DNA of 64,000 nt from XYD12-FULL-36-8 sp041739035 (GCA_041739035.1 JBGSOQ010000062.1:1-64000), one strand, 5' to 3'. Counted from the stretch's first letter, positions 42,882-52,974 are shown. The notes: generated by a model not told the origin, from the sequence alone. A program made the numbers and translations.

Positions 42882-45602
42882 TTAAAATCCTACTCCAAAT
42901 CCTATGCGCACTTCTCTAGGACCTGAGTAATCTTGTGGGTTTAAAAGGTATTCATCAATTGTATTCATTCCATAAATGTAACCGGCTTCATCTGTGTTCA
43001 AGTCAATGCCTGCGCGACCTGATGTACCATTAACACCATATTCATTCTTGAAATCAAACAAGTTATAGACAATTAAATAAGTATTAAAATCAAATCCAAA
43101 GACTTTAAATGTTTTGGTGCCTTTAAGATCAAATTTTAAACTTGTCGGTTTTCTGCCATTATTTTCAATTCTAATACCACCGTTATATCTTTTATCAATT
43201 GTGTAAGGCATACCTGATTCATAACTGAAAATAGCACCTATGCTCCAGTCAACTAAATCACCAACGGTAAAAGAAATGTTCAAAGTTGAAAGTTGATCCC
43301 AGCTCAGCGGCAACAGTTTTTTTGTTTCTTCAACTGGAGGATCGCTTTGATTGTTGTAATAAACCTGTCTTGGATCAGATGCGTTTCCCTGAGCGATTTG
43401 GTAAGTATAATCTAATTTTGCACTGAAATAATCTGAATGCCTTTTTTCAAGTGTTAATATTAATCCTTTAGCATTGCCGTAATCTCTATTTGTATAACGG
43501 CCAAATTGGAATCCCTCATAAGTATCAATAATTTCCATTCCTAATAAATTTCTAATATCACTGTAATAAATTGAAGCGTTTATAGAAACATTTGGAAATA
43601 AAACCTGCTGTATACCGATTTCATACTTAATGGTTTTCTGGGATTTCAGTTCTGGATTACCAATAATTCCATTTAATCCGGTAGTTTGATCAATCAAGTA
43701 ATCATTGTTCGCGTATAAGTTTTCAAAACTCGGAATCTGGAAGAAGTGACCATAGGAAAAGTGGATTGCACCAGCATCCGATATTGGAAATGAAACACCC
43801 AGTCTTGGACTTATCTGTGATTCAGTAATTGCTTCTCTTGTTTGACCAGCGCCCGGGAACAATGGATTGTTAAGTGGATTTCTCAAATCAGAAGGTAAAT
43901 CAGTGTTGGAATCAAAATAATCAAATCTTACACCTGCATTTATAATCATCATATCATATTCCATTTTGTCCTGGAGATAGAGAGCAAACTCATATGGATA
44001 CTTTGCATAAGCTTGATTGTTTTGAGTACCTAGATTTGTGTAACCCCAGGTAACAACTGGATTTTGTAGTGAATCCAACTGACCTTCTGTAAGATTTACT
44101 AAATTTTTATATGAATTTAAAAGTTCGTGGAATCTTCCTTCGGCGCCAAATTTAATTTTGTGTTCTTTTGATACCTGTGATTCTGCACTAAACAAAACTA
44201 AATTAGATTTAGTAGTTCTATCCGATCGATCTGTTTCATTACCACCATGTCTAAAGGTATAACTATTTATTGTTGTGCTGTTATTAGGATCAACATATCT
44301 CGGGTCATATTCATTCTCCCAGAGATAATTTTTATACTTATTTGTGTTTAAACTATATTTTAAAGTAAAAAAGAGATCCTGTGCCGGGTAATATGATAAT
44401 TGAATATTGTTAATTGAATTAGTTGCATAATGGTTTTTAAGTCCATCCGGGGCCAAACGATAATTGTGATTATAGTAACGGTTAAAATTATCATCCCAGA
44501 ATAAACTGTAGCTTAATTTCCAGGTTTCTGCACTATAAGTAAGCTTAGCATTTATAGATTTCTTTTCATAAGGATTCATCCCTACATAGCCACTATCACC
44601 GGTGTTTGTATTGATAAAAAACTCCGGATACAGTTGCGGATCAGGAACGATTGGAGTATGATCTTCAATATTATAATATCTCTGACCATAGTAATTGCCA
44701 CCATCTTTGAAATATCTGCCTGTTACAAAAAATGTAAGGCCGCTTACAATTTTAGTTGGTCCGCTCAAACTAAACTGTAAGTCTTTTGGACCATCAAAAC
44801 TAACTTTATCAAGATTCCAAAAAATATCGGTATTTGATGTTAAATAATTTCCTACATATGCAGAAACAGATCCTTCAAATTTTTGTGAACCTTCCTGAGT
44901 TACAATATTAACAACCCCGGAAAGTGCCTGACCGTATTCTGCATTAAATGTACCGCTTATAACCTCTAATTGTCTAACAGAGTTATTTTCAATTTGAAAT
45001 GAATTTCTACCATCAAAAACATTATTGATTGGGATACCATCAACAAGGTATGCAACTTCATTATCTCTTCCACCTCTAAAGTGGCCGCCAACAACACCAG
45101 CTTGCAGATTAATTACCTGACTAAGATTATCAACAGGCATCATTTTAATTTCTTCTGATCCCACTATAGCTGATGATGAAGTTAAGTCATTGATTATCAT
45201 TGGTTTCTCTGCCTGTACAACTACTTCGCCAAGCCTTACAGCTTCAGAAACCATTTCGACATTAACATCCGTGGTCAAGTCTATTTTAACGCTTACCTTT
45301 TCAATAAATACTTTGTTATATCCAACTGCACTAACAATTACTGTGTAACTGCCGGGGGGAATGTTATTTATATAATATTCACCTTCAATATCTGCAGCGG
45401 CACCAAAATAAGTACCATCAACTATAACATTTGCACCAACAATCGGTTCTCCCGTGTCTTTATCAATAATTTTTCCTCTTATCTTACCGGTTGTTCCTGC
45501 AAATGAAAAATCACTTATCATTAATACAGCAATTAATAGGCTTAAAAGTGTATAACAAATTTTATGTTTTGTAAAAAGTCTCAACATTTTTTTACCAATC
45601 AT
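42882..45602 (-). CDS. TonB-dependent outer membrane receptor
   Basis: The 906-residue product has a signal sequence (ICYTLLSLLIAVLMISDFSFA); the second Met (45587) is an equally good start. Residues about 38-115 are a CarboxypepD_reg-like domain (IRGKIIDKDTGEPIVGANV). The plug follows (about 125-230, VVVQAEKPMIINDLTSSSAI ... GTFNAEYGQALSGVVNIVTQ), then a 22-strand-type barrel ending in GFGVGF. Such receptors import oligosaccharides or other large ligands with TonB energy. The architecture is SusC-like but no susD gene follows. It is probably the first gene of a three-gene transcript that ends at the terminator at 38656. Confidence 0.9.
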   Translation of the reverse strand: MIGKKMLRLFTKHKICYTLLSLLIAVLMISDFSFAGTTGKIRGKIIDKDTGEPIVGANVIVDGTYFGAAADIEGEYYINNIPPGSYTVIVSAVGYNKVFIEKVSVKIDLTTDVNVEMVSEAVRLGEVVVQAEKPMIINDLTSSSAIVGSEEIKMMPVDNLSQVINLQAGVVGGHFRGGRDNEVAYLVDGIPINNVFDGRNSFQIENNSVRQLEVISGTFNAEYGQALSGVVNIVTQEGSQKFEGSVSAYVGNYLTSNTDIFWNLDKVSFDGPKDLQFSLSGPTKIVSGLTFFVTGRYFKDGGNYYGQRYYNIEDHTPIVPDPQLYPEFFINTNTGDSGYVGMNPYEKKSINAKLTYSAETWKLSYSLFWDDNFNRYYNHNYRLAPDGLKNHYATNSINNIQLSYYPAQDLFFTLKYSLNTNKYKNYLWENEYDPRYVDPNNSTTINSYTFRHGGNETDRSDRTTKSNLVLFSAESQVSKEHKIKFGAEGRFHELLNSYKNLVNLTEGQLDSLQNPVVTWGYTNLGTQNNQAYAKYPYEFALYLQDKMEYDMMIINAGVRFDYFDSNTDLPSDLRNPLNNPLFPGAGQTREAITESQISPRLGVSFPISDAGAIHFSYGHFFQIPSFENLYANNDYLIDQTTGLNGIIGNPELKSQKTIKYEIGIQQVLFPNVSINASIYYSDIRNLLGMEIIDTYEGFQFGRYTNRDYGNAKGLILTLEKRHSDYFSAKLDYTYQIAQGNASDPRQVYYNNQSDPPVEETKKLLPLSWDQLSTLNISFTVGDLVDWSIGAIFSYESGMPYTIDKRYNGGIRIENNGRKPTSLKFDLKGTKTFKVFGFDFNTYLIVYNLFDFKNEYGVNGTSGRAGIDLNTDEAGYIYGMNTIDEYLLNPQDYSGPREVRIGFGVGF

Positions 45603-45642
45603 TATATTTAAACATTTTAATAACGGATTAGCATCTTTATAT

Positions 45643-45676
45643 AAAAAAAGAGGCAGCCTTTAATTAAGGCTGCCTC
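45643..45676 (-). terminator. Terminator between the sugar-binding gene and the TonB receptor
   Basis: GAGGCAGCCTT, loop TAATT, AAGGCTGCCTC: a perfect 11-bp stem. On the minus strand a run of seven Ts follows. It should stop, or partly attenuate, transcription from the upstream gene before the receptor. Confidence 0.92.
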
Positions 45677-45686
45677 ACTACTAATA

Positions 45687-48293
45687 CTATTTAACTAAGA
45701 TCATTTTCTTTGCTTCTTGATAGCTTCCGCTTTCTATTTTGTACATATATACGCCGGAAGATAATTTTGATGCATTAAAATTGATATCATAAGAACCAGC
45801 TGCTTTTTCTTCGTTTACAAGTTCAACAACTTGACGACCTAAAACATCATATACCCTTAAAGTAACTAAGCCCGGTTGTGCAATGGAGTAACGAATTATT
45901 GTAGCAGGGTTAAATGGGTTTGGATAATTTTGTGACAAACTAAAGGTATTTACTAAACCATTTTCGTTTTCAACATCATTTGCATACCAATCTGTAATCC
46001 AGGTATGTGACCATACTGAAGGATTGTTATGTCCTTGATCATTATTTCTAGGAGAATAGAATAGCAAACCTTCTCTGCCTGTACCATCATTATCATTAAT
46101 TCCAAAATCAATCGGAATCCTGTCACCATAACCAACACTTATTGTATCAGTAATAGCATCAGGTCGTTTTCTTAGCATAGCCATATCGTTTAATGATATC
46201 TTAGCTTCCACAACATAACCGGTCGGGAATAACTCGCCATAAAAATAATTAGGGCCTTCAACAAGTAATGAATCATATTCATTTGTATAATCATCATTAC
46301 GGGCAACGCCTTCATTAAATCTGATCTGATAATCCGGCTGTGAGCCTCGTTGATATGTAGTATGCATTGCTTTTTTCCAGTCATAAAGACCGATGAATAG
46401 ATCCGGAGAATCTAATTCATAAGACTGAAATGTTCCGGTTGGAGTTAATACATCATCATTTACTTTAAATGCCACATAAAGATAATTAGCATCAATGGCT
46501 ACCCAGGCATCAGCAGAACAATCTGCGTCATTAGTAATCGTAAAATTAGGTCCAATTGTACCTGTACCATCTGATGAATACATCCTGAATTTAGGAAGGC
46601 TTTGCCATTCAGCTAAGTTACCATCTGCAACAAATGCAGGTACAACTTCAGAAATTACAGCAACACCTTTAGCATTGTTTGTAGTTGAAGCCGAAAAACC
46701 TGGCAAACCAATATTACCAGCAAAATCTTTACAAGTAATAGCGTAGTAATAAGTTACGCTTTGGTTAGTGTTTGGTGATAATAATAGATGATCAACAACC
46801 TGAATTCCTCCAAGAATATTTGAAGCAATTAGATCTACATTTGGTGAAGTAAGATCTGTTATTGGTTCCGTACTTGCATACACATTATATTTTTCACCGG
46901 ATTCAAGTGGAACATCTTCCCAGGTAACCAGGTTTGTGAATGAACCAGGAACTACAAATATATTTGCTGGCGCATTTGGAGCAACATCGTCAGCAAATTG
47001 GAAACCTGATGTTTGCAATATATCAAAAAATAATGAACCATCAGCTCTTAGCAATGTTCCAAATCCATCTTCAGTTCCTCTTCCGAAAATTTCTATTCTA
47101 ACTTTTGTAATGAATTCTGGATTAAGCTCTAAATCACCAACGCCGTTTTTAAGTGCAAATCCATCTTTAGGAGGAAATCTATCATTAACACCCATTGGTC
47201 TTGGTGTTAGAGGTAAATAACATCTTGTCCAATCAAATGCCTGGCTTAAATCAACATCAGCATCTATAATCCATTCTTCGACAGGACCAGAACTATTTTC
47301 CATTACAAAAAATCTAATAAATGCTCTACCTGCATCAGCTACAACCGGAGTAAGATTTTTTACATAAAGAACTAAAGCTGTTCTTTCAGCGATAGTTGAA
47401 TCAACAGTTACTGCAGAATCAATAGCTACAAAGCCACCCCAAACAAATGGAGCGCTTAATGTATAATCAACTTTCAATGAACCAAGGCCTTCTGCTTTAA
47501 CTGTACCTTCGTCTGTAACTGCAATAGCACCTTTGTCTGTACCTGCCCACTCCATCCAATCTAAACTCCATCCTGCTGATGAGTTATCAAAAGTAGTAAG
47601 AGGCGTATATCTGTTTCCTACTAATTTTAGGTTATCCCAAAGTACAGCACCAGTAGCAACTGGAGGATTAACAGGACCACCTGAAGTTAAATAGACAACT
47701 GCAAGTTCATACCCTTTAATATGCTCTATCTGTAAAATACCATCGCCATCAGCAAATTGAGCAACAAAACCTAAGGTATTGTTCGCATCTTCTCTTAGTG
47801 GTATCGTTATATCTAGCCAACCGCCAGAGGCATCAGAAAGATCAATAGCTGTATGATGTAACCACAAGTCTCTTGCGCCTTCATCATTATACTCAGCTAA
47901 TTTTAGTTCAATAAAAGCCGTACCGGTAGCTGTCATATTAACAGGTGTAACAACTTTGTAACTAAGTGTGAGATCGGTACCAGCACTCAAATCTAAGTAA
48001 GGGATAGTATCCATAGCAGCAGCCGAGTAAGTAGTTCTGACGACGTAACCACCCCAACCATCATAAGCTTCAATACGGTAATCCAACTTCATTGAACCTG
48101 TTCCTTGAATATGTTCAGGATCGTTAGTTAGATTGAATTCAGCGGTTGGTCCATTAGTAAAAAAATTTGAATTCAATACTGGTGGATCTGTAAATAGCGG
48201 TCCAACTGCGTTATCGAATGGTTCGACAACCCATTGTGCGTGCATAAGCGGCACAAGTGCTAACACGAAAAGAAATGTTAGTATTTTTTTCAT
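45687..48293 (-). CDS. T9SS-exported sugar-binding protein (CBM-like modules)
   Basis: An 868-residue exported protein, signal peptide MKKILTFLFVLALVPLMHAQ, with Shine-Dalgarno AAGGAGAGG just upstream. Two similar beta-sandwich modules come first, about 20-230 and 235-440. Both carry a glycine/aspartate-rich ligand loop (GTGSMKLDYRIEAYDGWGGY and GLGSLKVDYTLSAPFVWGGF) and resemble carbohydrate-binding modules. A fibronectin III-like domain (about 445-545) is followed by a CBM9-like domain (about 550-760, DGNLAEWQSLPKFRMYS). A Por sorting domain closes it (LSQNYPNPFNPATIIRY). No catalytic site is seen. Surface glycan capture for the neighbouring receptor is the likely job. A LacI-type operator lies 118 bases upstream of the start. 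Confidence 0.82.
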   Translation of the reverse strand: MKKILTFLFVLALVPLMHAQWVVEPFDNAVGPLFTDPPVLNSNFFTNGPTAEFNLTNDPEHIQGTGSMKLDYRIEAYDGWGGYVVRTTYSAAAMDTIPYLDLSAGTDLTLSYKVVTPVNMTATGTAFIELKLAEYNDEGARDLWLHHTAIDLSDASGGWLDITIPLREDANNTLGFVAQFADGDGILQIEHIKGYELAVVYLTSGGPVNPPVATGAVLWDNLKLVGNRYTPLTTFDNSSAGWSLDWMEWAGTDKGAIAVTDEGTVKAEGLGSLKVDYTLSAPFVWGGFVAIDSAVTVDSTIAERTALVLYVKNLTPVVADAGRAFIRFFVMENSSGPVEEWIIDADVDLSQAFDWTRCYLPLTPRPMGVNDRFPPKDGFALKNGVGDLELNPEFITKVRIEIFGRGTEDGFGTLLRADGSLFFDILQTSGFQFADDVAPNAPANIFVVPGSFTNLVTWEDVPLESGEKYNVYASTEPITDLTSPNVDLIASNILGGIQVVDHLLLSPNTNQSVTYYYAITCKDFAGNIGLPGFSASTTNNAKGVAVISEVVPAFVADGNLAEWQSLPKFRMYSSDGTGTIGPNFTITNDADCSADAWVAIDANYLYVAFKVNDDVLTPTGTFQSYELDSPDLFIGLYDWKKAMHTTYQRGSQPDYQIRFNEGVARNDDYTNEYDSLLVEGPNYFYGELFPTGYVVEAKISLNDMAMLRKRPDAITDTISVGYGDRIPIDFGINDNDGTGREGLLFYSPRNNDQGHNNPSVWSHTWITDWYANDVENENGLVNTFSLSQNYPNPFNPATIIRYSIAQPGLVTLRVYDVLGRQVVELVNEEKAAGSYDINFNASKLSSGVYMYKIESGSYQEAKKMILVK

Positions 48294-48410
48294 ATACCTC
48301 TCCTTTTGTTTAAGGTTTTATTAGTAACAGTAATTAGCATTAAATTAAAAATCATATTAAAATTATTAAAATATTCTAGAATAAATATTAACAAGAACAA
48401 GAAAATACAA

Positions 48411-48424
48411 TGTAAACGTTTACA
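48411..48424. promoter_or_regulatory. LacI/CcpA-type operator palindrome
   Basis: TGTAAACGTTTACA is a perfect 14-bp palindrome with a central CG, the form bound by LacI/GalR-family regulators. It lies between the SSS symporter gene and the start of the sugar-binding gene, 118 bases before its ATG (48293). No LacI-family gene is in the window. Confidence 0.65.
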
Positions 48425-48485
48425 TACGCTATTTAACTTAAATTATTAAAATCAAAATGTCAAGAGTTTACAATTATTAAGATAA

Positions 48486-50114
48486 TTAATACCAGATGCT
48501 CCATAGACCAATAATAATAATCACTATGAATGCTGACAAAACAAAATTAGATTTTAATCCGTGCACTGTTCGAATACTAGCAAAATTGTTCTTCAGTTCT
48601 AAAAAACTTTCTGAAATTGAATTTCTAATTTCAATAATAATTCCGCTAGTAATCTTAACGGAGGAGTAATTTAGGACTAAGATAATTGTTACGCTTACCG
48701 TAAAAAGAAATATTGCAAAGTGAAGAAAATTTACACCTAAAACCCAGATTAGAATTGGATGCAGTTCTATACCAATATTATTTATCATCTCTAATAATAG
48801 TCTGCTTATTCCAATGGATTCACCGACAATCAAGGTAATGAAAGCAGTTCTGGAATTTATTTTCTTTGAGAATAAACCAAATAAAAACACTGCAGTAATA
48901 GGAGGACTAACGAATGCCTGGACACTTTGAAGAAATAAATAAACTTGTGAACTGATTAGTTTTACAAAAGGCACAATAATTATTGCAGCAACAACTACAG
49001 CAGTTGTGGATAATCTTCCAACTAAAACTAGTTTTCTTTCATTTGCCTGAGGGTTACGAATTTTATAAAAATCATTTGTAAACAATACAGCTGTACTGTT
49101 AAACGCTCCGGCAAGTGATGACATAATGGCGGCAAGTAATCCGGCAACAACAATTCCCTTTAAACCTGTTGGAAGCAAATCACCAGCCACAAGAGCAGAG
49201 TAAGCCTCATCTCCATTAATTTCAGGATAAAGTGCAGCGGCAATCAAACCAGGCAGCACAAGAATAAAAATTGGTAATATTTTTAAAAATGCAGCCAGCA
49301 ATGTGCCCCTTCTAGCATCGTTAATTGATTTTGCGCTAAACAATCTTTGAACTATATATTGATCTGTACACCAATACCAGAATGCAATTATTGGAGCTCC
49401 GAATAATATTCCCGTCCATGGAAAATCAGGATCAGTGATAGGTTTAAACATATTAAAGAAATCAGCAGGAAGTTTTTGTTCAAGACCTGAAAATCCACCC
49501 ACGGCATTTAAACCAAAAGCAGAAAGTATTACAGCACCAAGAATTAGAACTATACCTTGAAATAATTGAGTGCGCATAACAGCATTTACACCGCCTGTAA
49601 CGCTGTAAAGTCCTGTAATCAAAATAATAATTATTGAAGATGCGTAAATGTTCAGACCGAATATTTTATAAAAAAGTAATCCGGCTGCAAACAGTGAAAC
49701 CAATATTTTTGTAAAGATGTAAATTACAATTGAAAAGCCCGCAAACATCTTTCTAATTTTTCTATCAAATCTTTTTTCTAAAAATTCCGGAACTGTAACC
49801 ACTCCTGATTTAAGATAAATGGGTGCAAGAATCCAACCTAAGAAAATAAGTGTAAATATTGCCATCAACTCAAACTGTCCTACAGCTAATCCGCGTGTTG
49901 ACCCTGAGCCTGCTAATCCAATAAAATGTTCGCTTGAAATATTTGTAGCAAAAATTGAAATGCCGACAGTAAACCAACCGATATTTCTTCCTGCCAAAAA
50001 ATAATCTGAATAATTTTCATCACTGCGGCGGGAATAATAGAAACCCAGACTCAATACAATTATTAAGTATGCAACTAAGACAAGTAAATCTATTTGGCTG
50101 AAAATTGTTGACAC
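48486..50114 (-). CDS. Sodium:solute symporter (SSS family)
   Basis: A 542-residue protein with about 14 hydrophobic segments and the same signatures as the symporter at 24665: SDYFLAGRNIGWFTVGISIF, ATNISSEHFIGLAGSGS and FWYWCTDQYIVQRLFSAKS. These fit SGLT-type sodium/sugar symporters. Lying inside the glycan locus between the sugar-binding protein and the secreted phosphatase, it is the likely route for monosaccharide uptake across the inner membrane. The substrate (glucose or similar) is inferred from the GH3/GH16 neighbours. A 270-base upstream gap contains an inverted repeat at 50231 and the terminator of the next gene. Confidence 0.9.
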   Translation of the reverse strand: MSTIFSQIDLLVLVAYLIIVLSLGFYYSRRSDENYSDYFLAGRNIGWFTVGISIFATNISSEHFIGLAGSGSTRGLAVGQFELMAIFTLIFLGWILAPIYLKSGVVTVPEFLEKRFDRKIRKMFAGFSIVIYIFTKILVSLFAAGLLFYKIFGLNIYASSIIIILITGLYSVTGGVNAVMRTQLFQGIVLILGAVILSAFGLNAVGGFSGLEQKLPADFFNMFKPITDPDFPWTGILFGAPIIAFWYWCTDQYIVQRLFSAKSINDARRGTLLAAFLKILPIFILVLPGLIAAALYPEINGDEAYSALVAGDLLPTGLKGIVVAGLLAAIMSSLAGAFNSTAVLFTNDFYKIRNPQANERKLVLVGRLSTTAVVVAAIIIVPFVKLISSQVYLFLQSVQAFVSPPITAVFLFGLFSKKINSRTAFITLIVGESIGISRLLLEMINNIGIELHPILIWVLGVNFLHFAIFLFTVSVTIILVLNYSSVKITSGIIIEIRNSISESFLELKNNFASIRTVHGLKSNFVLSAFIVIIIIGLWSIWY

Positions 50115-50230
50115 TTGTGTGATTAATTTTTCAATAAAAAGAATAACATATTCACAAATAGTGCCGTGTATTTTTAGATAAAAATCCAGTAAACAATCCT
50201 TTTTATTGATTAAAAAAAATTTGCACGGAC

Positions 50231-50248
50231 ATCAATTATTAAATTGAT
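50231..50248. promoter_or_regulatory. Inverted repeat upstream of the SSS symporter
   Basis: ATCAATT and AATTGAT with a 4-base spacer, about 117 bases before the symporter ATG. An operator is possible, but AT-rich palindromes arise easily in this background. Confidence 0.3.
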
Positions 50249-50306
50249 AAATAACACTTATTATTTTAATAATGGAATGGGTATTGTGGTAAGTAAATCG
50301 AATAAA

Positions 50307-50358
50307 TAAAAAGGCTGGATTAGTATTTTTTTAATATTCTAAATCCTAAAACAGCCTT
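50307..50358 (-). terminator. Terminator after the metallophosphoesterase gene
   Basis: AAGGCTG and CAGCCTT (outer 7 bp) enclose a further imperfect stem (GATTAG..ATT with AAT..CTAAATC). On the minus strand TTTTTATTT follows. It lies 27 bases beyond the stop at 50385. Confidence 0.75.
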
Positions 50359-50384
50359 ATGTAAAAAAGAGAAAATTGGAAATA

Positions 50385-52916
50385 CTATCTAAGTAACATC
50401 ATCTTTTTAACTTCAGAAAAGTTATTAACCTGAATTTTATAGAAATAAACACCACTTGAAAGATTGTCAGCTTTAAATGCTACGTTGTAATATCCGGCAT
50501 TCATTTCTTCATCAACAAGAACTTTTACAAGATTACCAAGTATATCATATACTTTTAAGGAAACAATTCCGGATTCTTTGACTCCGAATTTTATTTCCGT
50601 ATATGGATTAAAGGGGTTTGGATAATTCTGATTCAGTTCATAATCCACCGGAAAAGAATTATCATCAACACCTAATACATTGTTAAAAGATGTTACTGTT
50701 GACCAATCTGACCATTTCAAATTATGATCACGATACTTAACTCTATAGTAATACAAATTACCTGAAATAAATCTTGAAGAATTGAAAGACAGTTTTGTTA
50801 AGTCTATTCCTTCATTTAAATCAATCGGATTGAATAAAGCATCAACACCATAGATGTTTGACCAATGGATCATTGTATCAATTACGGTGGTTGTAAAATT
50901 TTCATTCTGAGAGATTTGAATTTTAACGGTCATCAAGGAATCACCGCTAATTTGAGAAGTATTAAAGGTAATTTTATCCACGGCAACAGTTGGAGCATAT
51001 GTAATTGGATTATTAGGCGCTGCCTGATTGTCCTTTCTGTACCACTTATCCATAATCTCATTATTTCGAACTTTGCTTATATTACCCAGACTGTACATTG
51101 TTGATTCATATGTTTTATTGGCTACATCAATTTCTATAATCTGATAAAAATAATGATCGAATGTTTTTTGTATTTGCGGAAAATCATTATTAACAAAGGC
51201 TCCCCAACGATCGGTTGCACCGCCTCCGCCGCCACCGCAAATTATTCTAAAATCACTTCTTGGATCAACGGATTGAGATTCAAGTGTTCCTCTTTCATAC
51301 CCGTGCGTATGACCGTAAGAATGCTGAACGACTTTAGAATATTTTTTTAGAATTGGATAAATTTGATTTGTAATATAGCCCGGTCCAGCATCATATGTCA
51401 TTCCTTCACCCCAAAGTTCTGTTACTGAAAAATGATGTGACATAACAAATACAAAATCGACTGTCGGATCAGCTTGAACATTCATTAAATAATTATCAAG
51501 CCATGTTTTCTGAAGTGTACCAAGAGAAGAAACAGCACAAGAGTTTAAACCAATAAAAACTGTATTTGCAACTTTCATAGCCCAGAATTTTTCATTGGTA
51601 GCCGGAATTGGAGAAACTTCATCATAGTGCATGTACTTGTAATAGTTCTGATGCTCTCCTTCATGATTTCCGGTTATTGTCATAAATGGAATGTTTGGTG
51701 ATATCGGAGACATTGGCGCAAAATACTGATCCGTCCATTGAATTATATCACTACCGCTGACAACTAAATCCCCTGAATGTACAACAAGATTAATTTGATT
51801 TTGTATATCATTACCATAAAGCTGCTGCATAGTAAGTTTAGCCTGTTTAATTACTTTAACAGCCATAGTTGTATCGCCACTATGCGTATCACTTAACAAT
51901 AAAAATCTTAGTTTACCTGTATAATTACTGTCAGGTAACGTTCTAAAAGAATAAATATTAGATGCACCAGTACCGCTTACTGCTCTATAAAAATATTCAG
52001 TATTCGGGACCAGACCTGTTAATTTAACTGAATGCCATCTATATGTTGAAGCTACTAATTCATTTGTGCCACTGGTTGTTTGTCCAAGTGATTGAGTTGT
52101 TCCGTATTCAACATTTGTTATTGAAGATAAAGTATCATGCCAGCATACCCAAACTGAAGTTGGTGTAGGCATTTGCAAATAGGGCACAAGAATTAATTGA
52201 AGAGTTTGCGGACCTGCAACCTGATGACCGAATCCGCCTAAATTTGAAACTTCCAGTGCAGATAATGCTCTATCCCAAATACCAATTTCAGAAACAATTA
52301 TATCGCTATCTTCACCATCTTCATCAGCAAACATAAGAAGTAAAGAATCAAGTGAGAATCTATCATCAATCGCCTGAACATTTCCGGTCTTCAGCAATTG
52401 GCCATCCATATAAAAATTATACTGGGTACCGTTTTTAACAGAAATAATCATTCGATACCATTCATTTACTTTAACAGCATAACCTGAATAACCTGTAGCC
52501 TGCGTTCCAATATTCCCGGAAGGATTAATAAAACAATCACCATCATTATTATTAAGAATTGTTGTCTGGAAAAAGCAATGCCATATTCCTAAAGCTTCAA
52601 TTTTAAAATCTATTTGGAGAGAATATTCATTTACTTTATTTCCACCGCCATTTGCTGGAATTTGATGCCTCATTTTATAATGACTTCCAACACCAATTTT
52701 AACTGCATAATCTGTAGAATTAACTCCTTGTGCTACTTGGTGAGTTCCAACTAATTGTAAGGGTAATCCATATCCTGGAACAGGTGCAACAATATTAGTT
52801 GTATCATTAAATTTCCACCACCCAACTCTATCCACCGTTGAAATATCTTGAGCTATTGTTAACGAAGAATAAAACAACACTACAGAAATTAAATAAAACA
52901 CTTTTCTCAGACTCAT
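50385..52916 (-). CDS. T9SS-exported metallophosphoesterase with LamG domain
   Basis: An 843-residue exported protein. After the signal peptide (1-22) a LamG-like domain covers about 25-230 (VDRVGWWKFNDT, KVNEYSLQIDFKIEALGIWH, SEIGIWDRALSALEV). A purple-acid-phosphatase-like Ig domain covers about 235-330 (TSVWVCWHD, VEYGTTQSLGQTTSG, LTGLVPNTEYFYRA). The phosphoesterase domain has all five blocks: LLLSDTHSGD, VVHSGDLVVSG, ITGNHEGEH, VMSHHFS and SYGHTHGYERG. An Ig-like region and a Por sorting domain follow (LNQNYPNPFNPYTEIKF). It hydrolyses phosphate esters at the surface; the substrate is unknown. Its LamG domain is a close relative of that in the next gene upstream. Confidence 0.88.
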   Translation of the reverse strand: MSLRKVFYLISVVLFYSSLTIAQDISTVDRVGWWKFNDTTNIVAPVPGYGLPLQLVGTHQVAQGVNSTDYAVKIGVGSHYKMRHQIPANGGGNKVNEYSLQIDFKIEALGIWHCFFQTTILNNNDGDCFINPSGNIGTQATGYSGYAVKVNEWYRMIISVKNGTQYNFYMDGQLLKTGNVQAIDDRFSLDSLLLMFADEDGEDSDIIVSEIGIWDRALSALEVSNLGGFGHQVAGPQTLQLILVPYLQMPTPTSVWVCWHDTLSSITNVEYGTTQSLGQTTSGTNELVASTYRWHSVKLTGLVPNTEYFYRAVSGTGASNIYSFRTLPDSNYTGKLRFLLLSDTHSGDTTMAVKVIKQAKLTMQQLYGNDIQNQINLVVHSGDLVVSGSDIIQWTDQYFAPMSPISPNIPFMTITGNHEGEHQNYYKYMHYDEVSPIPATNEKFWAMKVANTVFIGLNSCAVSSLGTLQKTWLDNYLMNVQADPTVDFVFVMSHHFSVTELWGEGMTYDAGPGYITNQIYPILKKYSKVVQHSYGHTHGYERGTLESQSVDPRSDFRIICGGGGGGATDRWGAFVNNDFPQIQKTFDHYFYQIIEIDVANKTYESTMYSLGNISKVRNNEIMDKWYRKDNQAAPNNPITYAPTVAVDKITFNTSQISGDSLMTVKIQISQNENFTTTVIDTMIHWSNIYGVDALFNPIDLNEGIDLTKLSFNSSRFISGNLYYYRVKYRDHNLKWSDWSTVTSFNNVLGVDDNSFPVDYELNQNYPNPFNPYTEIKFGVKESGIVSLKVYDILGNLVKVLVDEEMNAGYYNVAFKADNLSSGVYFYKIQVNNFSEVKKMMLLR

Positions 52917-52931
52917 ATATTTTCCTTTGAT

Positions 52932-52968
52932 AAAAAAAGTGCTGATAACATTATGCTATCAGCACTTT
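52932..52968 (-). terminator. Terminator after the LamG gene
   Basis: AAAGTGCTGATA and TATCAGCACTTT form a 12-bp stem with a 9-nt loop. The minus strand continues with seven Ts. It lies six bases beyond the stop of the 52975-54243 gene. Confidence 0.92.
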
Positions 52969-52974
52969 AAAAAA

